64,000 nucleotides of DNA from Carya illinoinensis. Its lineage: Eukaryota; Streptophyta; Magnoliopsida; Fagales; Juglandaceae. Positions 34,441 through 46,655 of the stretch are shown one piece after another (positions within the stretch are counted from its first letter, which is position 1; every line of letters starts with the position of its first letter). The DNA is taken from assembly GCF_018687715.1 (NCBI RefSeq), contig NC_056762.1, forward strand, positions 44,199,520 through 44,263,519, written 5' to 3'. The notes below the pieces were generated by a model. The model saw nothing but the letters and a program-made list of their open reading frames with translations. It was not told the origin of the DNA and searched no databases. The position numbers and the translations under genes were made by a program.

Positions 34441-35749
34441 ATATATGTTGTTAGTTTAAGTTTATGTATAAGTAACATGTTTTAGTATTTTACAATAATA
34501 ATGTATTATTGTAATTAAATGTTTATAAAAATAAACAACTCTAATTGATTACGACACTTTCTTAACTAATCATATTTTGATTATTTGGCTATATTTAATA
34601 TTATATTAAGGATAATTGAATACTTTAATATTAAATTAATAGCTTTAGTATGTAATTTTTTAAATGACTTTAATGTATTAGGCATTCTTGATGCCATATG
34701 CATTTTTATTTATTTCACTATTAGTAGTGACTAGTAGTGAAATTTTTTAATTTTTTAATTTTTTTTCTTAGTGATTAAAAATAATAAAAAAGTACTTGAC
34801 AAAAATAAAAATTTTAATTACATTTTAGTTTATAATTCATGACTCTATAGAAAAATAAAATAGTACAATTTCAAATATATTAGAATATTTTTCCTTTTCC
34901 TTTTAGACTGTTTAGCACCTAGCGGGTTTAGTTTGTTTATTTCCCTTATTTTGAATTTTGGTTATTTGCACGGCGCTGTTCCCCAACAGCTCCTTGGTGG
35001 GACGTTTACGGCTTGAGAAGATGGATAGCCGTCGAGCTTCTCAGAAGTCAGACTGCAAAGCGAGAAAGCGTGCCATCTACAGACTTGAAATGTTCCAAAA
35101 CTTGCACGGTTCCAAACTCCAGTTCCTCAGCTCATCAAGCAAGCACGGTTCCAGTTCTAGTTCCTCTGTTTCTTCGGTAGTTTTTGGATTGGTAAGAGGT
35201 ACTGCTCTGTTTTAAGATGAAGGCTGAAGCTAACACAGTTACACAAACATCTCTGTGTGATAGTGCTCTGTTTTAAGATGAAGCTCACACGTAGGATGCT
35301 CGGTTTGGATTTCCTCTTTTCCCTTTATATTTCTTCCTCATTAATCTGATTTCCAGTGAAATATATCTAAGGAAAACAAAAGCAGAGGGTTTTGAAGCAG
35401 CGGATTCATCTTCTTTTGTAGATTGAGTGATCTTCTTCTTATTCTTTTCATCATCAACCGGAGCCAAAGCCAAGAGCCAAATCGTCTTAGAGGTAGAGCT
35501 TTTCTGATAGTGGCTATTGGGCTTTGAAGAAGTAGAGCTTTCTTGTGGGGGCTACTGAGCTGCATACTTCACAGGTTTGAGAATGGATTTGCTTTCTTGT
35601 GGATTTGCTTTCTTAAGTTAACAAATTTCCATTTTGTTTTAAGATTCTTAAGTTGGTATTTGATAATTCTTATAGCTTTACCTTTTCCATAATGATAAAA
35701 CATTTGGATTTGCTTCTGCTGTTGTGAAGTTGGGGGGGAGATCTGGAAC

Positions 35750-36125
35750 ATTGGCTCGAGCGAAGTGTCAAGCGAAGGTCTGCCGACACATTCTATCTGA
35801 GTTCGCTCGAGCGCAGTGTCGAGCGCGTGTCGAGCGTTCAACTCTGCCTGAGTTCGCTCGAGCGCAGAGCGTTCAACTCTGCCCGAGTTCGCTCGAGCGC
35901 AGTGTCGAGCGCGTGTCGAGCGTTTATCGCTCGACACTCGCTCGACACTGAGCTCGAGCGAATTCAGGCAGAGTTGAACGCTCGACACGCGCTCGACACT
36001 TCGCTCGAGCGAACTCAAGCAGAGTTGAACGCTCGACACGCGCTCGACACTGCGCTCGAGCGAACTCAGGCAGAGTTGAACGCTCGACACGCGCTCGACA
36101 CTGCGTTCGAGCGCCTTGTTGAGCG
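35750..36125. repeat. Palindromic array of 51-bp units upstream of the hAT transposase
   Basis: Three partial or full units in one orientation (35750-35930; core CGCTCGAGCGCAGTGTCGAG, then CGCGTGTCGAGCGTTCAACT) are followed by three units in the opposite orientation (about 35950-36110), around a centre rich in GCTCGACACT. The unit is 51 bp, a multiple of three, so open frames of serine, glutamate, arginine and valine repeats run along both strands; these are a by-product and not evidence of a protein. The middle left unit lacks a short internal piece. The array should fold into a very stable hairpin. It lies 130-500 bases before the transposase start, probably in its leader or promoter. Confidence 0.9.
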
Positions 36126-36261
36126 AAGACATCTGTTTTTGTTTTTATTTTTATTTTTTTACTCTAGCTATTTGTAGCTACATTTTCTTCTTAAAAAAAT
36201 ATTAATCTGCAATATTTGTGTCTAACATTGCCACTACTTGTATAAAATTTTTTGTTTAGAC

Positions 36262-38495
36262 ATGTCTGAACAAGTACCAACTGTTGAATGCTCATCTGCA
36301 AGTCCACTGGTAGAGATTGAAGTTGATGGTATTACTGGTAGAGAAGAATTTAATGCTATAGAGTGTGATAGTAATGATGGAAATAATGAAGTTGATGGTA
36401 TTATTGGTGGAGAAGAAAACCCAAGTACCCCTATAGATCTCCAAAAATATGCATACCAAAGGAAGCCTAGGAAGAAAACTTCTGCAGTTTGGAAAGATTT
36501 TAAAATAGTGGAGAAGAATGGTGTCAAGAAAGCTGAGTGTAACTTTTGCAAAGATCTCTTGTCTATTTCTTCATCAGGTTCTACAACTCACTTTCATAGG
36601 CACTTGACTAGTTGTCTTCCATACATAGCTGCTTCTAAGAGACAAAAGGTTTTGACTATTGACATGAAGGGTTCTGAATGTGTGAATCTTGTAAAAAATT
36701 TCTCGTATGATATGAAAAAGGTAAGAGAACTACCTTCTCACATGATACTTTATCACGAGTATCCTTTTTCCATGATGGAACATGTGGTGTTTAATAAATT
36801 TATGAGAGCTAATACTCCTTATTGGCAAAAAATAAGTCGTACTACAGCTAGAAATGATTGTCAATCCACTTATGAGATTGAGAAAAAGAAGTTGAAGACA
36901 ATATTGAGAGGTGTGAATAAAGTCAGTATAACAACCGACATGTGGACTTCAGGTCAAAAGATCTCATATATGGTTATTACCTGTCATTTTGTTGATCCTG
37001 ATTGGCATTTACAAAAAAGAGTCTTAAATTTTTGTAATGTCCCACCACCACACAACGGGGTTATTATTGCTGATGCTCTTCAAAAGTGTTTCATTGATTG
37101 GGGAATTGAGAACAAAGTATCTACAATAACAGTGGACAATGCTAGATATAATGATGTAGCTTTAAGGGTTCTCAAAGATGTTTTCAGTTTGAAAAAGAAG
37201 TTATCTATCGGGGGGCAGCTTTTTCATGTGCGTTGTTGCGCACATATAACAAATTTATTGGTCAAAGATGGACTAAGTGAGATTGGTGAAATTGTCGACT
37301 GTGTTCGAGAATGGGTGAAGTACTTGGTTGCATCAGAAGCTCGTATCAAGCAGTTTAGTGATATTGCAAAACAATTGCAATTACCAAGCAAGAAACTTTT
37401 TTTGGATGTTCCTACCAGATGGAATAGCACTTATCTAATGCTAGCTACAGCCTTAGAGTTTAGGGAAGTCTTTCCGAGATATGGAGATAGAGATCAAGGC
37501 TTTAATTATGTTCCAAGTGTTGAGGATTGGACCAAAGTGGAATATGTCTGTCAAATTTTGGCAGTTTTTAATGAGGTTACAAACATTATCTCAGGAACTG
37601 AGTATCCAACTGCTAACTTATTCCTTCCTGAGGTATGGAGAATAAAAGAGGTGTTGAACAAGAAGTCTCTTGACCTAAATGATTACATACGAGCAATGGT
37701 TGTGAAGATGAATACAAAATTTGATAAATATTGGGGGGAATGTAATTTGCTTATGGCAGTGGCTGCTGTTTTGAATCCAAGGTTCAAGATGATGCTAGTT
37801 CAATTTTGTTTTCCAGTAATTTATTCAGAACCCGAAGCCACTAAAAACATAGACACCATCTTGAGAATCTTATATGAGCTGTATGATGAGTATGCTGAAG
37901 ATTATAATTTAGCTAATGTGGAGTCGAGTGGACATGAAAATGCTCGAGACATAGGTTCTTCTTGTAGTGGCTCTATCAATGTTGTGGGGAAGAATGTGAT
38001 GAGTGGCAAGTCTATATTTGAATCATTCGTTAGAAGGAATGATACCATTCGTCCAGTGAAATCTGATTTGGATGTTTATTTAGAGGAAGGTGTCTATATT
38101 TGTAGTGAGGATTCAGATTTACATTTTGATGCCTTGGAGTGGTGGAAGGTTAATGATCTAAAATACCGCATTTTATCTAAGATGGCACGTGATATTTTGT
38201 CAATTCCAATTACTACAGTGGCTTCAGAATCTACATTTAGTGCTGGTGGTAGAGTAATTGATCCTTATCGCGCATCAATGTCTGTTGAAACAGTAGAAAT
38301 GTTATTATGTGGGGCTGACTGGGTTCGGGTACTTCATGGTTTGAAAAAATCATCGAATGTAAGTATAATTTTATTTAATGATTTTTTATTGCCATCTATA
38401 ACTTGTCTTAAATTATTGAGAACTTGTCTTAACTAATTTTTTCTTTCATTTTCTAGAGAGAAGAACCAACTTATGAGGAGATTTTACTGCCTTGA
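36262..38495 (+). CDS. hAT transposase with BED zinc finger (RICESLEEPER/DAYSLEEPER-like type)
   Basis: Two coding exons: 36262-38358 and 38457-38495, giving 711 residues. The start MSEQVPTVEC follows directly after a good acceptor (TTTGTTTAG), so an untranslated upstream exon is likely. An intron with GTAAGT and TTTCTAG ends removes a read-through stretch and gives the end REEPTYEEILLP. Order: BED zinc finger (KTSAVWKDF, ECNFCKD, HFHRHLTSC), RNase H-like catalytic region (TTDMWTSG, ITVDNARYND), and the C-terminal hAT dimerisation region (ALEWWKVND, ARDILSIPITTVASESTFSAG). No stop or frameshift was found. Its place between paired ends and target duplications marks it as the element's own transposase, not a domesticated gene. 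Confidence 0.93.
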
Positions 38496-39597
38496 TGGGG
38501 AATCAAGTGACAAGTTGTATATTTTTGCCTTTTAGTATAATGCTATTTATTTTTGAATTGTTATTTTGTTATATCATGTTGCTAATTATATCGTGTGTGT
38601 TTTGCATTATAGGTTGATGGTGATTGGCATTTGGCTAGTTTTTAATCTCTTTTTCTTTTTGTGAATTGATCTAGTAGAAATACTACAAAGAACAATGATA
38701 GAACATGTTATTTAAGACAAAAGTTGTAATTATTTTTGTGGATCAAACTTATTGACTCATTGGAGGTTGGAGGCTTGAAGCTGTCCAACTAGACAAGGTT
38801 GGGAATTTGGGATTTTTTGGAAGCTTGGATCTAGGTGATTTCATTAATTGAATATCTGACTTACTTGAATTGCAGCCCTAGTTTTTTGTAAAAGTATAAT
38901 TGTGTTGAATGGAGAAATATGAATAATTATAAGAAGGTATTTTGTAGTGTTTCTTTTTGTACTTGGTGATCAAAGAAATGGAATTTATTATTTGATAGAG
39001 ATTTGTAAACAAAGGTAAGTGGGCTTGTTTTTTAATATTTCGTCTAATTTTTAGTTAGATTTCTGAATGTGTGCCATGGAGGTTTTGATATTGTTCTATC
39101 AATCTACTAATTTATTTGTAATAATTTTTTGTTTATTATTATTTGTCAAGCTCTAAAGCTACTAAGAACTAAGTCATTGAATTGTGTTATATTTGTAATG
39201 GGCATTATTTGTAAGTTTGTAAGCTTTTGAAGCTACTTAGTTTATTCTTTTAGTAAATTTGCTGGAAATTGTAACTGTAATTAGTGATTTATCATTTGAA
39301 ATTATAATTTATTATTTTTGTAAGTTTGCTAGATTTTGTAATTGTAATTAGTGATCTACCATTTTAAATTGTAATTTATTGTGATACGATATCTTATATG
39401 TTGGAATTATTATTTTACCTATTTGTAAGTTTTAATTATATTGTGGTAAGTGATGAATCATTGATTTATGTCTAATAACCATTAAGAACTCAATTTAATA
39501 TATATTATCATAATTCTAGTTAAAGTTCATTAGGAGAAATAATCTCATTTTTATTTCAGCCAACAAAAATAAAAAACAAAAAATTGTGGATCTGATT

Positions 39598-39805
39598 TAA
39601 ATCGAGCTCGAGTCGAGCTACTCGAGCTCGTATCAACTCGAGTATTTTTTGTACTCGAGTTCGAGTCGAGTTCGATCAGAATTTTCACTAGACGAGTCGA
39701 GCTCGATCAGAAATTCTCAATCTTTTTCGAGCTCAAGTCGAGTTCGAGTAGATATATATGCTAAACGAGCTCTTGACCCCCTGTTCGAATTCGACTCGAT
39801 TCGGT
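39598..39805. repeat. Right subterminal GAGCTCGA cluster of the hAT element
   Basis: Dense overlapping CTCGAG, GAGCTC and GTCGAG motifs lie next to the right terminal repeat, mirroring the cluster at the left end. Confidence 0.75.
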
Positions 39806-39828
39806 TCGTTTGCAACCCTAGATGCATA

Positions 39829-40888
39829 TGCCACCAATTGGCATGTCATCGATCAAAAGATAAAATTACAATTTAGTCAAATCAATGTTTGCTGAGAAAT
39901 AATATTTGCAGTCGTGGTTGTACAAGCAGCGTGCAGTCATTTTGAAAAAAATGAATTAATATGGGACCCACATGAAAAAAAAAACTAACTTTTTAATCGT
40001 GGATCCCACTCTTTTTCAAAGCGATTGCGCGGCGTTTGCAATTCCACGACTGTATGTAGCATTACTAATGTTTGCTACATGTTTGATGTGTCACTCACCA
40101 AGTAGATGGACTACCATTTTATCATTTTGATGTATTAAATTATAAAATTCTTTTTATTCTAAGTAGATTTTATGTATTATATTTATATACATTTATTTCT
40201 AATTTTTGCTTTTATTTTTTATTTTTATTTTTTGGTAAATCTAGCCCTCATAATGTGCACGTCGTATTATGTATTATGTATTACATTATACACTTGTTGA
40301 AAAAAATATAAAAATAAAAATCTATGTCATAGGTGTATGGGTGTAAGGTTATTGAATAAAATAACTCTCTTATGTATGTCAATAAAGTTTTAATAAAATA
40401 AATATTTTAACCATAAATAAATTTTATAAAAATAAATTTCTAAATCGATATGATTTGGTATTATATATTAGATTATAAATTTATTATTATTATAAAATAA
40501 ATTTAATACACCGTATTAAGAATTATGAGATTTCTTATAGTTATAAAACTTTCTTTTAATAATAAATAGTCACGTTATACTATACATTACAATATAATAA
40601 AAATACCTTGTATTATATAATATGAAAGAGGTTTTTTACTCAGTAATAGAAGTGAATAGTAATAAAATATAATAATAAGAATGTGAAAATTAATATTAAA
40701 ATAATAAATGTATCACATATCTATTTCAAAAAATAAAAAAAAATAAAAAATCTATATCACATATATTTATAGGAATAAAAATAAAAAGGTAAAGTACAAA
40801 AATAGATGTGCGGTGAATTGGTGTGTAGAATTTTTCAACATTCAAGTACATGCAATTGGAAAACAAGCAGAAAACACAGAAGGCGTAA
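39829..40888. other. Spacer between hAT element and XYLT
   Basis: Contains a MITE (39893-40075) and AT-rich sequence with ATAAAA tracts. The XYLT promoter must lie in the last few hundred bases; no clear TATA box could be chosen. Confidence 0.5.
39893..40075. mobile_element. MITE with CAGTCGTGG / CCACGACTGTATGTAGCATTAC ends
   Basis: Left end AATATTTGCAGTCGTGGTTG pairs with right end CCACGACTGTATGTAGCATT; inner arms GGGACCCAC and GTGGATCCCAC also pair. This is the clearest member of the family that includes 6300, 16148 and 22545. Confidence 0.75.
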
Positions 40889-43645
40889 ATGGCGAGCAAG
40901 AGGAACGTCTGGCTCCTGAGGATCGTTCTCTTCCTATTCGCTCTCAACTCCATTTCACTCTGCGTTTACTTCGCTTCCCACTCCAAATCCTCTGCCTCCC
41001 CCATCCCAAACCTCCCCCGTAACTACCGTAATCCTCGTATTAACCGTCTCCGGTTCCGAAACAAGCTCAAGTCTTGGCCCATCTTACCCTCCTACCTTCC
41101 CTGGTCCCACCCACCCGCTAACACTGGCTCCTGCGAGGCCTACTTCGGCAACGGCTTCTCTCTCCGCCTCGATCTCATCTCCCCAGCGGCGGATCCCCGC
41201 GGATGGTTCCGCTGCTGGTACAGCGAGACCCTTCGCAGTTCTGTGTGCGAGGGAGGGAATCTTCGGATGGTCCCAGAGAGGGTCGAGGTCTCCAAGGGAG
41301 GGGAGATGTTACACCAGGTGATCGGGAGGCGTGAGGAGGACGAGCTTCCCAAATTCCAAAACGGTGCTTTCGAGGTCGACGGAGGAGTTGGGTTTGAGGG
41401 TCCGCCACGGAGACTCGTCGACGACGGGTTCCTCGATCGTTACGTGCCGCAGGGGGAGATCCTGACTCATACCATGCGGGCTTTGATCGGGTCTGTTCGT
41501 GTCGTTGCGGGGAGCGGGTTCGAGTGCCAAGAGGTTAGACGTTTAGTTTAGGTTTTGTTTGTTGGATTTCAAGTACCAATATTTGAATTTATTACTTGTT
41601 GACTTCATATTCACTTCATTGGTTTCTTACTTTCTATCTATGGATCTGGAAGTTGATGAAATCGGGAATTTAGTAATTTTTTTGGGTGGTTTACTCATGA
41701 AGTTTCCATTTTAAGTGGGCGTGCATATTTGGTAGGTTGTGATATGTCAGTCTTCTTCTCTCTTTTTATTATTTTTCTTGTTCTACGTAGGCGTTGATTG
41801 TGAAAACTTCGATGGGATTTGGATGTTCTGGTGTTGAAAGTAGTGGGTTTAATGCCAATATTAGTGTTCAATAGAAATTGCTAAAAAACCGATCCTAATT
41901 TACCAACCACACATTGTCTATAATCAAAATTATTATTTTATTTTCTATTCTTTATGTTTTTGATATGGAAGGTTTTACCTGCAGTGGATTGAGGAGCCTA
42001 CGCTGCTGGTGACGCGCTTTGAGTATGCGAACCTTTTCCACACTGTTACAGACTGGTACAGCGCATATGTCTCTTCAAGAGTTACAGGATTGCCCAATCG
42101 ACCTAGATTGGTTTTCGTGGACGGCCACTGTATGGTATGTATGCTTGATTAGGCATAGTTTGTTTATTCTTTAGGCTGCTGCTTGCACGTGTGTTGTTTA
42201 AGAACACTTGATAATGCTGCTGTGAATACTCTTATCATCATGTTTTTTGATGTTGAGTAAGGGATAGAACGGAGAATAACAGGAAGATAAACACTGGACA
42301 TTTAGTTTAGGGTCGTCCAATAGGAATCTTGTAGGATTTTGGACAGTTAACATGATAGAGGTTCTTAAACAATAGAAGTTAAGGACTTTACGCCATATAT
42401 TTTAGTGCGGAAATCTTGTGTTGGATGGTAGGTTTTATATGATGTTAATTTAGGAAGATGAACTTGGATCCAACTCTACAGACTTCTCATATGCATATTC
42501 TGAGAATGTTAATGATCCACCTTTTGTGGCGTGCCAGTGATTAGAAGGAATGAGTTTTTATAATATACAGATTACTGAAGGAGAAATGAAAGTGGGGTTT
42601 TGAGACATATTGGGACAAGGTACTCCATTATGTACCAGTGAATGTTATTCTAACACTTGACCTTTCCTGAAATGGTGGTCTTTCTAGCAGGGGGGAAATA
42701 ATGAGGGTTTCCTATCTCCGAAAGAGGAGCTCCAGTTTTTCCAAGTTACCCTCTTAAACATGAATGTTCCCAAGGGTTGTATTTTGTGTGTGCATGTTTT
42801 TCTGTATGATTAGTTTGCATTGAGTTTATCTATATTGTTTTTATGTACTTCTTGATGAGTGCTATTCCATGTTTAGTTATCTACATATCCTGATCTATCT
42901 TCCTTTGGTGGAAATATTTCAGACATCTTTGGAAGAAACATGGAAAGCATTGTTTTCTAGCCTTAGATATGCGAAGAACTTTAGTGGTCCAGTTTGTTTT
43001 CGCCATGCTATTCTCTCACCTTTGGGATATGAGACTGCTTTATTTAAGGGGCTGACTGAAGAAATAAATTGTCATGGAGCATCTGCACACGATCTATGGC
43101 AAAATCCTGATGACCGGAAAACTGCTCGATTATCTGAATTTGGGGAAATAATCAGAGCTGCTTTTAGGTTTCCTGTAAATAGACACCGTGTTGAAAAGCC
43201 AGTCTCTGGTCTTAATGTCCTCTTTGTTCGACGTGAAGATTATTTAGCTCATCCTCGACATGGTGGTAAAGTTGAATCAAGGCTTAGCAATGAAGAAGAA
43301 GTGTTTGATTCGTTGAAAACATGGGCATATAATAATAACTCGTGCAAAATAAACCTTGTCAATGGATTGTTTGCACACATGCCCATGAAGGAGCAAGTCC
43401 GAGCCATTCAAGATGCTTCGGTAATTATTGGCGCACATGGTGCGGGTCTGACTCATTTAGTATCTGCAATGCCAAAAACTGTGGTTCTGGAGATTATTAG
43501 CAGCCAGTATCGACGGCCACATTTCGCATTGATAGCTAAGTGGAAAGGGTTGGAGTATCATGCAATTAATCTTGATGGATCATATGCCAAGCCGGAAATA
43601 GTTATTGACAAACTTAGTGGCATACTGAGGAGCCTTGCATGCTAA
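40889..43645 (+). CDS. XYLT: Beta-1,2-xylosyltransferase (GT61), N-glycan core
   Basis: Three exons join in frame: 40889-41533, 41985-42134, 42923-43645, giving 505 residues. The enzyme transfers xylose from UDP-xylose to the beta-linked mannose of the N-glycan core in the Golgi. The N-terminus is a type II membrane anchor (NVWLLRIVLFLFALNSISL, about 6-27) followed by a basic, proline-rich stem. The family hallmarks are clear: WPILPSYLPW, GSCEAYFGNGF, WIEEPTLLVTRFEYANLFHT, DWYSAYVSSRVTGLPNRP, CFRHAILSPLGYETALFKG, NVLFVRREDYLAHPRHGGK and IGAHGAGLTHLVSAMP. The match to the single-copy plant XYLT is close over the full length and the intron positions are in phase 0. The first exon is GC-rich compared with the other exons. 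Nothing suggests damage. It is unrelated in function to its neighbours. Confidence 0.96.
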
Positions 43646-45039
43646 AAAGTATTAGCTTCAAATTAATTTAATCTTGTTACATGGAAGTGGAAGTGATAGA
43701 GATTAGTCGCTGCTTTCAGCGTCTGTTTGTATGCCATCATTAGATCCATTACCCTTTCGTGGAGAATGAGCTTTACTTGCTTCTGCTACTGTTACAAGTT
43801 TCGATTGGACTCTTAAACAGAAGAGATAGTTAAGATGGTTACAGGCTATCTGTGGTCAACTCAAAAGAGGCTGCTTATGCAATCACCATGAAGAGATAAG
43901 AGCCTCGGCCTAAAATTAAGGATTTGGGATTTTTTCTTCCAATTCAGCGGACAGTTGAAATTTATAGGTGGATGGATTGTACACTGCAGATCCAGTATGT
44001 TGTCTCTTTGAATCCATAATTGTTTTCTCCCTGCCAGCACCATTGGGGAAGCGGCTAATGGGAGTCGTAATTTTGCCTGTAGACTGATTCTTTCTAACTT
44101 GGACGAGGTTTTTTTTGTACAATAGATTTGTGCACTATCTAATTTCAGTCAAAATTCTTAGAAATATCCATATACAATCACTTGTTTTTAAATAGAGATG
44201 AATCTTCTATATACGTGTTTTAGCAATAGGTTTTGTTCTCTGCAATACTGCATATGGTATTGGACTCAACGCGATTTTATTGAGATTAAATATTTGCCAG
44301 AATTAATTTAGGGGAAGTACAATTTCTATAGTCATGAAGAAGAAGGTGGCAGATTATCCATGTGACGAGGAATCAAGGAGAGCAATCACTGTTCTATTTG
44401 ATTTCAGACTTTAGTCAGCATCATGTTTCTGACAACCAAAAATTTGCTTCATCGAGCTGTATAACAATCTTAGCATATCTCATATTAACTCTAGTGTTAT
44501 CTCACGATCAATGGAAATGTTGGCCTGCAAGCAATTGTGATGGAGTTAGGCACCCATCATTCTATTCTGTATGAGAAATTTTATTTCATCCTGTTTCTTT
44601 GCTTGTAAGGATTGCATAAATTAGTTGAGACGTTCTGATGATCAACTATCAAGAATCATCATGATGGAAGTTTAATTGCAGACATGATGACATTGCATAT
44701 ATACCTCAAACTCATTGTCTGAACAAGAACAAGTTGTGTAGGCATCCAAGGAGGATTCATTCGTGTAGTAGTTGTACTTCTGTTTGTTGGTTTAAAGCGA
44801 ACATGGTCTCATCGAGAGGGATCTAGCGTCGACCAAGGTGGGGCTCCAAGTTGGTTGTGGTACCTGCCAACACGACACATGCCCTACAACTTCGACCTCA
44901 AGTTGCAGATATTCGGACGACGAATGCACGTAGTAAACATCTGCGTAAAACTTAATAAATCTAATTGACTTGATTGTTTGTAAAATAATTAAGTAAATAT
45001 TATTATTAAATTCTTCTAATTGGAGTAGAGAATATTAAG

Positions 45040-45380
45040 GACTTGTTTGGATAGTCAGACAAGATGAAGAGATAATTTGTAAATAATAATGAAATAGTTT
45101 GTAAGTAGTAGTAAAATAGTTTGAGTTAAGATGTTTTATCAGCTTTTAAGAAAGAAAAGAGAAAAGTTGAATAAAAATATTATAAAATTAAAATTTTATT
45201 ATAATATAAGTTTTATTTTAAAATTTAAAAAAATTGAATTGTTTATGTATTTTATTTAGAAAAATTATAATGATTAGATTAAAAAGTTAAAAATTTAAAA
45301 TTAAAAAATATCTATATTTATAATATTTGAATATTAAAATAAGATGATATAATAGAGAGTCTTACAATCCAAATGGGCCT
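45040..45380. mobile_element. MITE, 'GTTTGGAT' family
   Basis: Opens AAGGACTTGTTTGGATAGTC and closes TACAATCCAAATGGGCCT, inverted to each other, with AT-rich body and GAGTTAAGATG motifs as in the copy at 24735-24945. Confidence 0.6.
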
Positions 45381-45706
45381 AATTAGAACCCACTTATTAA
45401 AAATTTACAAAAATTCGTCAAGTTATTTAATAAAAAAATAATAATGTCTTAATCAACAAATTAAAAAATAATAGTCATCTTTTAAATTTATTTTATAATA
45501 AAAATAATTTAGTATTACTAAAAATGAAAATAAATAAATCGGATTAAATGTTCTTTGAAATTTTACACCCTTCCTTCAATAAAATGTTAAGGCGTGAGAA
45601 ATTTTAACTATCGATCTGCTTATATCTCAATTTTTCTTTTTTTTCTCTCTCCCCTCCTCCTTTTACTTGGATCCTTTCTCTTCCCCTCCGTCACACCAAC
45701 CCCCCA

Positions 45707-45735
45707 CCCCCCCCCCCCCCCCCCCCCCCCCCCCC
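45707..45735. repeat. Poly-C run of 29 bases followed by GCGGCGG
   Basis: A pure C run abutting GCGGCGGCAACTC. An almost identical arrangement (31 C then GCGGCGGCGG) occurs at 23000-23040. Confidence 0.9.
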
Positions 45736-45834
45736 GCGGCGGCAACTCTCCTCTCCCTTTCAATCGAAGCTCTCCCGACAGCCTGAATTGCTAATTGGTC
45801 AGTCATCAACCCCCAAAGTAGTTTTTTTTTAAGG

Positions 45835-45985
45835 AAAATTCTATGTGCAGTCATTTTTGTGGACTCCTTTGTACACTCCAGTGATATGATTGGTTGTGTA
45901 TTAAAAAAAAATTAATCCAGCCAATCATATCAGTGGAGTGCGCAGAAAATGTGCAAAAATGACTGTATGTAGCATTACTAAAAAA
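45835..45985. mobile_element. MITE with near-perfect inverted arms
   Basis: The left arm contains GTGCAGTCATTTTTGTGGAC and CTCCAGTGATATGATTGG; the right arm contains CCAATCATATCAGTGGAGTG and GCAAAAATGACTGTATGTAG. The arms pair along most of their length around an A-rich loop. Confidence 0.8.
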
Positions 45986-46559
45986 GTGTTTTCTTCTTTA
46001 CAGATTGGTCGGCCATCACTCCTAAAGATTTATTCATTTCATTTAAGGGTTGGAAAAGGGAAATCACCCCCAAAAATCCAAAACAATGTGAACAGTACTT
46101 TTATTTCAGTTTGGTGTGCAGTAATTAAATAACTTCAAGCTAGAGGGTTTTGGGGATCCATCAATATAAATCGTTCTTAACGGTGATAATGCTAGGGCAC
46201 CAAATTAGAGAGAGAGAGAGAGATGACGGGTGGAGACTCGGGCAGGGACGAGGAGAGAGAATAAGAGAGGAGAAAAGAGATCGGGTTAGAGAAAGGAGAA
46301 ATGAGCTTTGCTAATACTTTCTATACATATTTCTTAATTTATTAGAAAAATACAATTTAATGGAAGTTATAAGTTATAACTTAATAAACGTATAATAGGA
46401 GAGAGAAACGAGTCGCGGTTCTGAAGATTGCAAGTGGTCAGTGAAGTTGAGTAGACATCCTTTCCCAACACCCTACAGCGGTCCAAAATCTTTTAGCCAT
46501 ACTGTCATCCTCCCTCTGTTTAACATCTTGGAATTTTGAAGTGTGTGTCTCCAGATCTC

Positions 46560-46655
46560 TTTATTCGCTTTCCTTCGTTGGACTCAAACACACCCTCTGC
46601 CTCCAGTCTTCCCGTGAACTCCCACTCACTCACCCATCTGTTCCCAACTCAAAAG
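46560..46655 (+). other. Probable 5' untranslated exon of the 61-residue membrane protein gene
   Basis: A pyrimidine-rich leader-like stretch ends CTCAAAAG followed by GTACAAC, a usable splice donor. The matching acceptor TACGCAG ends at 47163, eight bases before the ATG. The 5' limit is a guess. Confidence 0.4.

Larger units (their letters stand above)
34055..39828 (+). mobile_element. Complete hAT transposon with 8-bp target duplication
   Basis: The element runs from 34063 to 39820 (5758 bp). Its left end TAGGGCCGCAAATGAAC is matched, inverted, by the right end GTTCGTTTGCAACCCTA: 17-bp imperfect terminal inverted repeats. The flanking 8-bp target duplications are GATGCAGA (34055-34062) and GATGCATA (39821-39828), with one mismatch. 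Eight-bp duplications and TAGGG/CAGGG ends are hallmarks of the hAT superfamily. It contains an apparently intact transposase (36262-38495), dense TCGA/CTCG subterminal clusters at both ends, and a palindromic 51-bp-unit array just before the transposase. Autonomous capability is inferred from the intact frame and ends. Confidence 0.93.
43646..46500. other. Spacer after XYLT
   Basis: Holds the XYLT 3' untranslated region, a 'GTTTGGAT' MITE (45040-45380), a C-run (45707-45735), a well-formed MITE (45835-45985) and a GA microsatellite at about 46207-46222. Short ORFs at 44362-44574 and 45938-46132 have no recognisable content. Confidence 0.55.

Noticed and set aside
35569..36177. Long open frames on both strands with repeated LERSVERVSS or TQAELNARHALDT peptides
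   Set aside because: They arise from the 51-bp palindromic array, whose unit is a multiple of three. Open frames on both strands of an inverted repeat are a composition effect and not evidence of a protein.
38359..38436. Read-through end of the transposase frame (VSIILFNDFLL and onward)
   Set aside because: It is AT-rich with GTAAGT at its start and TTTCTAG at 38450-38456. Splicing gives a conserved-looking end, so this is an intron.
41140..41530. Minus-strand frames within XYLT exon 1
   Set aside because: They are shadows of a GC-rich coding exon that matches XYLT on the plus strand.
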